Positions 36,992-46,374 of a DNA stretch of 64,000 nucleotides are shown in pieces. The position numbers and the translations under genes were made by a program. Under the pieces are notes generated by a model. It did not search any database and was not told the DNA's origin. It saw only the letters and a program-made list of their open reading frames with translations. This DNA comes from Spongilla lacustris. Its lineage: Eukaryota > Porifera > Demospongiae > Spongillida > Spongillidae. The DNA is taken from NCBI GenBank assembly GCA_949361645.1, contig OX442415.1, positions 17,573,269-17,637,268 on the forward strand. The letters run 5' to 3'. How positions within the stretch are numbered: position 1 is the stretch's first letter; each line of letters starts with the position of its first letter.

Positions 36992-37416
36992 GGGTAGGGT
37001 CCGTGTATAAAACCGCCAACTAATATTTCAATTTTTCGACAAATTGAAAATCACTATTTTGACGTACTAGTTGCAAATTTGGTCGATTTCCATATATTTC
37101 GCTAAGAAAATAATTGATTTTTGTGTGACGTTTACAATTTTAAAATTTCAAATTAAATTAGAAAATTGAAATATTCAATCACGGTTTCTCGCGACCGTTG
37201 TTTGATTTATCATTTTTCATTATGGATTAATTCTTTCCTCTTTGGAATGGAACCGACTCAACGGACTCTTTGACATGGAACCCTCCCCCTCTATAACGGC
37301 CGTTATTTTGGAAACGAGTGTTCGAATCAATCTTGCTTTGTAGTCCTCAGTCTGTGACTGTCGAGTCAAAATCGTACCGTTAAAGACGGAGCTGCCTGAT
37401 GAAAGACCACAGAAAC

Positions 37417-37417
37417 G

Positions 37418-37508
<91 letters not shown>
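37417..37508. repeat. (CT)n microsatellite in left terminal repeat
   Basis: There are about 45 uninterrupted CT units. The right terminal repeat has the counterpart (GA)n plus an added (GT)n at 43370-43517. The ER/LS dipeptide frames across it are artefacts of the repeat. Confidence 0.97.
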
Positions 37509-37511
<3 letters not shown>

Positions 37512-38716
37512 ACACACATCCACACGCATACGGACTACACACGGCGACGCACGCAAACTCACACATGCTCAAAGAGAACTACACATACAAATATGTTTGG
37601 CAGACAATCGAAGGTACTTCCTCTTACGCGGAACTTTATCACAACCTTGTTTGGGCAACATTTGCCATCCTTACTTGAAACATCATGCCGCGGGCCTGGG
37701 GGTGTTCATGTATACCATAAAGTTCAGACAGCGTTAACGTTGACCCTAAAGAGAATATCTGTAGACTCCGTCGGCGAGTACCGCGGTACCACGAAATGGG
37801 AGTTCCATAATGTTATGTGACCGCATGCATTCCATTGAGCAGCACTTATTATTTTAATAGATTCAACATGTACCTAAATATAGCCTGGTGTTGGTAGTAT
37901 TGCATGCAACTTTCAATATCTATAGTACAGATATCCCCATGCATTTATAAGATCAAAACCATGCGCATAATAATAAACCAGAGATTGTTGATCTGTGCAG
38001 TTTTTCTTCTAGCTTGCATGTGAGGTGCCAAGCCATATATTAATTGTATAAAAGCAGCATGCAAGCAATATCATCATTGTATTACAATCATTTGTAGAGG
38101 CATCATTAATAAAATGCATGCATGTATCTATGTGGCACCGGCATGCAACATACTTGAAAATCGTTCTGTTAAGGTTATGTAAAGAAGTAAGGAATTTCTA
38201 AAGGAATTGCTATTGCTGTTGCAAATGTTGTGGTGAATACTTTTGAATTCAGGGAATGACATGCGAAAGTTATGATTCTGTTATTCCCACAAGTAATCTC
38301 TGTCCATCGTATCCAAACATACTCTCGCATGTGAGGTGTCCACCATATGGCTCAAAATGGGTTGCAGCAGTTTCTGGTTCCAGAATGATGCTACTTAATG
38401 AGTCGTTTTGTGCCATATTTGTAGGAATTGCATCATGCATGAATGGTGTTAATACATGCATGCTGCAGCATGGGATGGTGTTCCATTGTAATACAATAAA
38501 CTCTTCTGCAGTATATACAATAAGCTAAACGTGATCCATGTCGAGATCACCACCATGTTTGCATATCAGGGAGTGATGGCCAAGGTGATCCAGTGAATGG
38601 TTAGGACAATATACGCATGCATGTAGATCCTTCCAAGACACCAATGCCTAACTACCACTTCAAAGCAATTTGAAATTCATTGGGCTCAAGGTGGGACTGT
38701 GATCCAGGTGAGGGTA

Positions 38717-39610
38717 TTACAGATAACCAAGCTGAAGCATGGGGTGATGATATGGAGTGTAGATGAGCATTATCAGGCATGGAGGCAGAGTTATATAGTT
38801 CCATGAACTGATGATCTTCGAGCTTGGAAGACAGAACCCTTTACCCATGCACTGAGTCTGTGATGTCAATGGCTGAGATGGTGTCAGATGTAGAAAGGAT
38901 GACATCATAAAGCTGGATTGAATGATTGAGGTGCCGATATCCTCTGTAAATCCCTGGCCAGATGCACTCAAAGAGGCTATGTAAGCAGCCGAGGAATGAT
39001 GTGACAAGGAACGAAGGCCTTGTCCTCCCCTGTTGAGGATTAACTGGGTCTGTAAGCAATAAAGGTACATTCTGAAAAGCATTGGCAGACGTCATCATCA
39101 TACCCCTTCAATGCTTCTGCTACCAAGGACGGAGGTGTGAATCAGGCTAAATGGACCAGTTTGCTGAAGCTGCCACAATGTCATAGGAGAAGCAAGCCGA
39201 CTTGTGGGTCAACCGCTCCAACTTACTCAAGATGAGTAAGCAGCTTACCAGCTTTTTCCTGCTTCTGAGCCACAAATTGGCACGGAAGTTGTCATCATCA
39301 ATAGGATCTCGATATTTGGTACAATGGACCTCTGCATTGAGGGAGCGTGCTGAGATCACTCTTGCTAAACAGCTCACACTTTGATGTGTTGAGGAACAGA
39401 TGTAGGATGGAGATGACCTGCTTCACTGCTTGTGAGGGTCCAGCTACAACAACGTCATCTATGTACCAAGAATGAAATTTTAGGCCGTTGCAGGTAGGGT
39501 CCACTCCAATGGTAGATATAATCTTCTGCAGCACCAAACAAAATAGGAGAGGACCTAGGGGATCCCCCTGCTGAACACCCATCTCTGAGGTGATGATACC
39601 CATTTGGTGG
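38717..39610 (-). pseudogene. Reverse transcriptase fragment of a non-LTR retrotransposon (minus copy)
   Basis: Reading the minus strand from 39603, GVQQGDPLGPLLFCLVLQKI is the reverse transcriptase block with the conserved QGDPLGP turn. FHSWYIDDVVVAGP holds the catalytic Y-x-D-D. The next pieces are in other frames: a DPIDDDNF region near 39300, and at about 39050-38960 GLRSLSHHSSAAYIASLSAS, the segment that follows the polymerase in this family. Several frameshifts and no endonuclease downstream make it a broken copy. It lies inside the long-TIR unit. Confidence 0.7.
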
Positions 39611-39782
39611 AACAGAACTGGGTGTTGCCTATAACACCAGTGAGCCCATATTAAATAAAATCATTATTTTATATAACTTTATTATTTTTACATATACCAT
39701 TTATTATATACAATATGCAAGTAATCTAACTTCTCATGCTTGAGTATAGATAGAGTCCTGGACAGGTATTATATGCAGACTG

Positions 39783-41660
39783 GTGATAGCTTTGGAAAGG
39801 GACCAGCACATTCTCACTGCAAGGCGATTTGCTATCCGTCTTTCATTCTTTCAATTTTTTTCCCTGGGCAACGGGATGTTTTGGGTCTCACCCTCTTTTG
39901 TTTCATCCCTTAGGCATGATGACTGCCTATGGTTCCTGGATGATGGGGTTTTAGCTGGGACTAAATCATCACTGCTCAGGGCACTCACAAACATGGGCCC
40001 CTCATGAAAGCCTCTCACTCTTCCAACCTGGATATCCTTGGTGCTCATATTGGTGAATATATCCACTGTTCCAAATTAATTGCCTCCAAGCGGGTTGAGG
40101 CCTTAAAGTTGCTTTCCAAGCTTGATAATGTTGCCATCATTGACCCCCAAGTGGTTTTCAACCTACTTCGTGTGTGTGGTAGTTTTTGTAGACTCCCCCC
40201 AGCATCACCCCTCTCTGTCACATCACTGGATCAAGCATGCACCACATCAGGGTATTGTGTGTGGTGCCGAAGGTGCCTCATCCCCGAAGAGGACTAGGGA
40301 CGAGGCGGTTCAATTTTTGTTTGGGTGCCCGTTTTTTCTATGAAGAGTGTCGTGACAACACGGGGGTGTAATTTGACACTAGATTCGGCTTCCAGGTGGA
40401 AAGTTCAACCTGGAACTGCCTTGTCGTCATTTTCACCCAAACCTTCAACATTCGTAATGCTGCTAATGTTATTCTAACATCACAGTCTAGGTTCCACAGC
40501 TCAAGCAGCAGAAGCCTGCAAGCATAGGGCTTATGAACCCAAATGCAATGACGATAGGGTGGGTGGGTGTCGTGTCCCTATGGTAGTAGAGACCTATGGG
40601 AATTGATGGAATGAGGCTAGAAACACATTTTCCTGCCTAGCTACTTGCTTGCCATTGGCTCATCTAAATCTACTAAAGAGCAGCCTTGCCTTCGAAATAT
40701 TCAGCAAACTTAATCTCACCTTGACCGGGTCCATCGTGAGAGCTGTTATGGCCCAGAATCTCATAGCTGAAACTATTTTAACCTTAGATTTTTTATTTTA
40801 TACATAAAGACACAACGGACACAGCCTGGACACAGGCCCAGCTTAGCTTAGGTTTTGGGGGCCCTGGTCTGCGCTCTTTATCCCACCACTCATGTGCAGC
40901 ATTTATAGCTTCATTGTCAACATCTGGTTGTAGCAATGCTGATAATGTACATCTGCAACAGGCAATCATTCAGTTCAACAATCAGGTCTCTACATCAGAT
41001 GCAATCACAGCAGAAGGAGTATCATCAACACCTGTTACTCAGCGTTCTCTGTCTAAGAAATTGGTATGCCACCTTTTTAATTCTTTGTTAGGGGCTTCCT
41101 CTATGGCAGACAGAGCTCGCCTATTATCTGTTTCTGCTTCTCATGCTGCATCATGGTTGTCCGTAACTCTATCTCTGGCCATGGATTTGCACCTTGAACC
41201 TAATGAGCTTTATGCCTCTATAAGGTGGTGGTTAGGGTTGGACACCTCTGGTGGTTTTCTGTGTCCTGCCTGCTCTCAGAAAGGCCTGGACCCACTTGGC
41301 AACCATGCTACCACATGTTCTCATGGAGGTGATGTAGTGACCCGACATAACCTGTTACGGGATGTTGTGGCTAACCTTTATCGTCAGGCTCACATGGGAG
41401 TCACAGTAGAGGCGGGCTATGGCCTTACACATGATAATAGCTGCTCACGCCCAGCAGATGTCCTGGTAACAAGATGGGAAAAGGGCTTGCCTGCAGCTTT
41501 GGATATAACAGTGACATCTTCCCGCCTAGCCTCTCTACTTGCTGCAAGCCACAGTGTGTCAAAATCAAAGGCAACAGCTGACATTTATGGTCGCTTAAAC
41601 CTGACCCTGACCAGGTCTGTGGCCAGGGCTATCCTGGCCAGGGGTCTAAGGCCAAAATAG
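39783..41660 (+). pseudogene. Retrotransposon RT and restriction-like endonuclease remnants (plus copy)
   Basis: On the plus strand WFLDDGVLAGT (about 39930) is the reverse transcriptase catalytic box. After a frameshift come LDILGAHIGEY and DPQVVFNLLRVCGSF. At 40914-41660 an uninterrupted 248-codon frame encodes the C-terminal half. In it, ARLLSVSASHAASWL leads to CPACSQKGLDPLGNHATTC (a CCHC zinc-like cluster), then VTRHNLLRDVV, then RPADVLVTRWEKGLPAALDI, the PD-(D/E)xK-like core of a restriction-like endonuclease, and ends GRLNLTLTRSVARAILARG. A second broken copy of that tail lies at about 40500-40770. Endonuclease-bearing non-LTR elements of this class insert by target-primed reverse transcription (family knowledge). 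This copy is dead in the polymerase half. Confidence 0.75.
40500..40770 (+). pseudogene. Second copy of retroelement endonuclease tail
   Basis: Broken frames parallel the end of 40914-41660 and 41825-42241: CNDD…GGCRVPMVVETYGNW, EARNTFSCLA, and FSKLNLTLTGSIVRAVMAQN. It sits between the polymerase fragment and the longer endonuclease frame. The region is therefore a patchwork of insertions or recombination products, not one element. Confidence 0.6.
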
Positions 41661-41824
41661 ATGTTACATATACAGTGCTCATATTGAACTCTTTAGTGTA
41701 AGTTTTCTGTATGTCATATAAATTATGTATAATATGTATAATTATTATTATATAAATTCTTGTTAGCGTTAAAAATAAAGAAGAAAAAAACATTATTATC
41801 ATAATTATAGCATTAATACTATTA

Positions 41825-42263
41825 CTAATACTGGATGGAAGCTAGTCTAGCAAAGGTGTTCTGGGCCTCTTTGGCCCAGTTCTCATAAGATTCCACTGCC
41901 AGAGGAATACATACCCACCCTAGCTCCTGACACATTGGGTCATTGGATGAGTACTTTCGGCACTCTGCTGTGTAGGCTGCAACGTCATGCAAAGTGGCAG
42001 GAGTGAGTGGGGAGGCAACAGTAACATCGAAGGCTTGTGGTTTTGTCCTTTCCCAAGCATTAACTAGCACATCATAGTTACTCTGGACTCTCGAAAGGCC
42101 TTGACCAACCTCCACTCTTACAGATACATGTAGATGACGACACAACTCTGCAAAGATTGTTTTGCAGGCGATTGTGTCTGATGACAACATCCCTACCATG
42201 TACTGCATGATGTCCAAGAGGATCCGGGGCAGAATGGGCACACGATTGAATAGAAGAGTTCAT
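41825..42263 (-). pseudogene. Retroelement endonuclease fragment (minus copy)
   Basis: The minus strand gives DPLGHHAVHGRDVVIRHNRL in one frame. It then gives a 138-codon frame with VRVEVGQGLS, DVLVNAWERTKPQAFDVTVA, CQELGWVCIPLAVESYENW and EAQNTFARLAS. It aligns with the zinc-like, RHN and PD-(D/E)xK region of 40914-41660. The expected RPADV is replaced by QSNYDV, and a frame change separates the two halves. Confidence 0.7.
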
Positions 42264-42433
42264 CCTAGCTATACCACATCACTACGATTTGGAACTCGGC
42301 TGGATCAAGTGGCAAGCCCAACCCTAATGTGGGGACAACTGAAAGCCATGAACTAGCATGAGGAGCAGAGGCAGAGAAAAGTCATGCCTTATTGGCAGGA
42401 GAGGAAGGCATCAAGATAGACTGAAAAAGATGA

Positions 42434-42868
42434 TCATCCAACTTCTTGCACAAGGCATGCTGGGAGAGAGGAGAGAACAAAACAGACTCCACTGTGATGG
42501 CCTCTGTCAGGAGCATTGAATCCACCAAAACCTGAAGAAGACAGAGATGATATGAAGGCAGCACATGAGTGATAAGATAAAGAATGAAAGCCAAGTCCTC
42601 CAAAGCTGAGGCTAAGTTGTGTTGTTCCAAATCCATCAGGAAGCTCAGATACAAAGTTGTATGCATTGGCCTCTTGTTCTGTCTCCTCCGTGGAAGCATC
42701 CAACTTCCCATAGTGGATATTCTCAGCAATGGTGTTGTTGAACAGTGCAGGCTCCAGGCTGACCACACCAATGTTGTCTCTCAGCCACCTCAGGTTGAGG
42801 TCTTTAACATTTCTCCCATCAATGGTCACCTGTTTGGGGGAGTGACAATGATGTAAGGTCACACCCAC
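42434..42868 (-). pseudogene. Chimera of an ABCB-type transporter exon and retroelement sequence
   Basis: The 144-codon minus-strand frame begins after CCCCCAAACAG, a 3' splice-site sequence. It reads VTIDGRNVKDLNLRWLRDNI, GVVSLEPALFNNTIAENIHY and EANAYNFVSELPDGFG. This is the nucleotide-binding domain of a P-glycoprotein/ABCB half, between the Walker A exon and the signature motif. The Q-loop glutamine (normally VSQEP) is leucine here, and a few residues before EANAY are missing. The frame then runs directly into LSFGGLGFHSLSYHSCAAFI, the post-polymerase segment of the neighbouring retroelement. Walker A, signature and Walker B are absent, so it cannot act as a transporter. Retention of intron sequence argues for DNA-level capture, not capture from spliced RNA. 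Confidence 0.75.
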
Positions 42869-43369
42869 CTACCTCCCCCCCCACTGGGGTCATAAAAGCG
42901 CTGAATCAGCTGTAATGTGGTGCTAGCTTCCATCATCTGGGATGGCTAGGAGTGGTTCTAGCTACATCCACTAATTTACAATAACTACCACAATTAAATG
43001 CAAATGCGAGCTGCAACATGAAGGTCAGCTGCAGCCACCTCTACTAGGCAATCATGATGTACATTCGGGTCTGGGAACGAGAGAAATATTTGTAGGCACA
43101 CTCCGTCTCGTTCGTGCCGCGGGCGTTCCCGTGGACTGTCGATTACTTCATACGGCAACTCATTCTTTAATGGGACGACTTTGACTTTGTCAAAACTCAT
43201 AAACGAATAAAAGCATGTCTTCGTTCTCAGACTAACGGCAAAATTGCCCCAAACAAAGGTAAAGTTTTAACTCACAAAGTTCCGCGTAATAAAGGAAACG
43301 ATCGTCTGCCAAACATATGTATCTATATTTCTCTTTGAGCATGTGTGAGTTTGCGTCCGTTGCCGTGTG

Positions 43370-43421
43370 TAGTGTGTGTGTGTGTGTGTGTGTGTCTGTG
43401 TGTGTGTGTGTGCGTGCGTGT

Positions 43422-43515
<94 letters not shown>

Positions 43516-43517
43516 GA
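43370..43517. repeat. (GT)n-(GA)n compound microsatellite in right terminal repeat
   Basis: GT/TG units with a few interruptions run to about 43463, then GA units to 43517. The left arm has only the CT part plus a short CACACACATCCACACGC, so the GT run expanded after the repeats formed. Confidence 0.95.
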
Positions 43518-44170
43518 GGGCGTTTCTGTGGTCTTTCATCAGGCAGCTCCGTCTTTAACGGTACGATTTTGACTCGACAGTCACAGACTGAGGACTATAA
43601 CTTATTAAGCAAGATTGATTCGAACACTCGTTCCCAAAATAACGGCCGTTATAGAGGGGTTCCATGTCAAAGAATCGGTTGAGTCGGTTCCATTCCAAAG
43701 AGAAAAGAATTAATCCATAATGAAAAATGATAAATCAAACAACGGTCGCGAGAAACCGTGATTGAATATTTCAATTTTCTAATTTAATTTGAAATTTTAA
43801 AATTGTAAACGTCACACAAAAATCAATTATTCTCATAGCGAAATGTATGGAAATCGACCAAGATTTGCAATTAGTACGTCAAAATAGTGATTTTCAATTT
43901 ATCGAACAATTGAAATATTAGTTGGCGGTTTTATACACGGACCGGGTAGGAATGTTTATTTTATTTTTATTTCCAAGTCCATTCATTCAATTTATTTCAT
44001 TTTGATTATTAAAAAGTTGAAAATTTCAATGACAAAATTCCAACGTATAATGCCAGAGGTGTTGATGATTTGGATGTGTGCAGTAGACAGCAAGTCAGCA
44101 TGCAGGGTACCTTAACCAGATCTATTCAGCAGGAATATGCAACCTCAACGTTTGACGCAAGCGTTTCTAA

Positions 44171-44215
44171 AGTGTACATACATTATCCATCAAGTGTACA
44201 TACATTATCCATCAA
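44171..44215. repeat. Two-copy 22-bp tandem repeat
   Basis: GTGTACATACATTATCCATC is repeated back to back. It is a small local duplication with no other significance seen. Confidence 0.9.
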
Positions 44216-44317
44216 AGGAAACTGTCTATATCTGTTACCATGTTTAGTAAGATTATTAACAGTGTTAAGGTATACTTTAAATATGTAGGCATGCCATCGT
44301 ATAAATCTACGGAGATT

Positions 44318-44406
44318 TAGGGCCGGGGATCCCCAATTCTCGGGAGATTTGGAGACGGGGGTTCTCACTTCCTAATTCTATGGGTCCCTAATTCTACGTG
44401 ACACCG
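44318..44406. repeat. GGTGTCA…AGAATTGGGGACC repeat, copy 2 (inverted)
   Basis: This is the inverse of 35890-35995, ending AATTCTACGTGACACCGG. It is more diverged internally. Confidence 0.55.
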
Positions 44407-44489
44407 GCTTTATATACTTGTATATGGGTAGGCTTGCAATACACATATCACTGCCAAAGACACAGGCATCTTTTGAACAGTTACGTTCT

Positions 44490-44616
44490 CAAACTTGAGC
44501 ATTTGCGTGACACCATGCACGCTTTAACTTGCAAATGTGGGCGTGATGTAGTATTGCGCCATAATGCACTCATGCAGGGACACTTTAGTGCACTTCGTTC
44601 GGCCGCCAAGACGTAG
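44490..44616 (+). pseudogene. Short retroelement endonuclease fragment
   Basis: The frame reads RDTMHALTCKCGRDVVLRHN, matching the HATTC…GGDVVTRHN segment of the element at 41310-41350. About 40 codons survive. Confidence 0.55.
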
Positions 44617-44669
44617 ATCTAGAGAGCGGGTGAGGGGGAGCTGCTGACCCCGAGGCCCGTCGTTAACCT

Positions 44670-44740
44670 TTAATCTCCCGTCCTATAGGATTAGCGTCCT
44701 ACGCGTAGGACGCAAGTGAAATTTAATTTTTAGCAAACTC
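44670..44740. repeat. GTCCTA-palindrome repeat end, copy 3
   Basis: TTAACCTTTAATCTCC, then GTCCTATAGGA and GTCCTACGCGTAGGAC, then TTTTTAGCAAACTCAT. This is the inverse of 235-310. Confidence 0.5.
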
Positions 44741-45485
44741 ATATGATCAAAAAATTAATTCAGAAAATATTTTTTACTTTCTTGCAATTCTTCATAGATT
44801 GTCATATACAATCAATACTGCATTGCTAAAAGATGTATTTGCGGTAAATTGTAAAGCAACTTAAAGTACCAAAAAGTAGTGTTGGGAAGATCAGAGCAAC
44901 ATTTTAAAAGAAGGGGGTAGTAAGACAGGTCTTTTGCACTAAGCATATAAAAAAGCACCTTGTAGATTTGGAAATTACTAGCTCCACAAGCTTATGAACG
45001 ATAGATATTTGTCAGACGCATGTGGCAGGAATAGCCAAGTGAATTAACAAAATCTTGAAAACGTACAGTGCGTTTTCGGTAAAAAAAAAAAAGGGAAAAT
45101 GAATTAAAGTAAAAGCCCACACATCATGCTTCAAAAACATTCCAAAAAAAAGTTGTATTTGTCAATGCATGGGTGATGGGTATGCCACATTTATACTTGT
45201 CATTGCCGTTCTCAATAATCTGTTCGTATAAACAGTCATTTAGCTTAATGAATGTGAATCGTGCATGCCATGCAAAAGATTGTTTCAAAATCCCAACACT
45301 AGACTTGATCTGGCCCGTGTACTACTATACTTGCGTTTTTATGTGAATTGCGGGGAGTGGACCGGCATCATTGGTCCCCTAGCCTATTCTAACTCTTGCA
45401 CGTCAGCTCGAGGAAGTAGCTACTGAAACCATCGCCGCTACAGACTACTTATCAAAGTGGCCATAGCAACGTTCATATACTCGAT

Positions 45486-45876
45486 CAGCCTCGTCCCCAG
45501 GCCCTGTTTTATTGAAGTTACGGGAGGTGAAAAACAGGGCCTGGCAGGTTCCTTGCGCGCATGCGTTATTTTGTCCCAGAATACCTGGGATAACCGTAAT
45601 TTCCTTTACTAAACCATTCCGTATACTCGTCTGATTTAGCGATGGCATATTCTGTTGAGTTCCGAGAAGCGGTGGCTTATTCTTTATCGTGTCTTAACGA
45701 GCGAAATCAGACAAGCAGAATATGCCATCGCAAAAACAGACGAGTATACGGAATGGTTTTTAAAAAGGTAATTACGATTACCCCCAGGTATTCTGGGACA
45801 AACTAGTGCATGCGCGCTAGGACCCTGTTTTTCACCCCCCGTAACTTTAATAAAACAGGGCCTGGGGACGAGGCTA
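45486..45876. mobile_element. Foldback MITE with 9-bp target duplication
   Basis: The inverted ends begin CAGCCTCGTCCCCAGGCCCT on the left and TAGCCTCGTCCCCAGGCCCT on the right. The direct repeat ATACTCGAT lies at 45477-45485 and 45877-45885. Both arms are long; further inward GAATACCTGGG and CCATTCCGTATACTCGTCTG also pair. A 9-bp duplication suggests a Mutator-like (MULE) relative. Confidence 0.85.
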
Positions 45877-45889
45877 ATACTCGATTTAA

Positions 45890-46374
45890 TGATAGGAATT
45901 TGTGGTGGTATGTGTGCTATTACGTAATGTAGCCACAAAGATGATAAAATTAACCACAACAACCTTCTGACGGGTCGGATATTACCCACAATCGGTATGG
46001 GTATGCTGTTTACTGCACCATTTATATAAATAAATTTGCAGAAGTTTCCTGGTTCACTTTTCAGCATATCTACTCCAGTCTTCTATAAATGTAATTATAC
46101 ATGACCGAGTTATTTTCAAATAGATTTAAAATGGATCTGCATGCATGGAATCGCATGATTATATTATAATTTATAATATGCGAAGCTATCTACAAGCTGT
46201 ACATGCAGTATTGGACGATGGGGTCTCGTACTGATTTCTTTGACCTCGTCGATTGCTTTTTCTTATTGGACGAACCGGATGTCAGCAGTCTAAATTTGAT
46301 CGAACGCTAACCTCGCAACCACACGCATGCGCAATGACTATTGCACGTGTCTGCATCTAACGTGAGAGCGCGGG
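45890..46374. promoter_or_regulatory. Region upstream of the HECT gene
   Basis: No exon is supported. The last 60 bases (ACGCATGCGCAATGACTATT to GAGAGCGCGGGATGG) resemble the sequence upstream of the broken first exons at about 28230 and 59175 (GCATGCGCAATGACA). They contain a TGCGCATGCGT-like palindrome of the NRF1-site type. A shared core promoter is an inference. Confidence 0.35.

Larger units (their letters stand above)
36998..43943. mobile_element. 6.9 kb unit with ~0.7 kb terminal inverted repeats and 6-bp target duplication
   Basis: The left end starts GGTCCGTGTATAAAACCGCC and the right end is its inverse. Inverted similarity extends from 36998 to about 37670 against 43943 down to about 43232, interrupted only by CT/GA and GT microsatellites of different lengths. 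The direct repeat GGGTAG lies immediately outside both ends (36992-36997 and 43944-43949). Inside are broken retroelement pieces on both strands and an ABCB-type fragment. No transposase, polymerase or capsid gene is visible. Long repeats and a 6-bp duplication match Polinton/Maverick geometry (family knowledge), but the first bases are not the AG usual there. It is probably a non-autonomous unit of an unassigned family. Confidence 0.7.

Noticed and set aside
37220..37562. ER-dipeptide and LS-dipeptide frames
   Set aside because: They are translations of the CT/GA microsatellite. The same applies to the 43.3-43.7 kb partners.
42162..42856. Plus-strand frames over the ABCB/retroelement chimera
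   Set aside because: They are antisense shadows; only the minus strand gives recognisable peptides.
36998..43943. Assignment to Polinton/Maverick
   Set aside because: The 6-bp duplication and long ends fit, but the terminal bases do not start AG, the size is far below usual, and no polymerase, integrase, ATPase, protease or capsid gene is seen.
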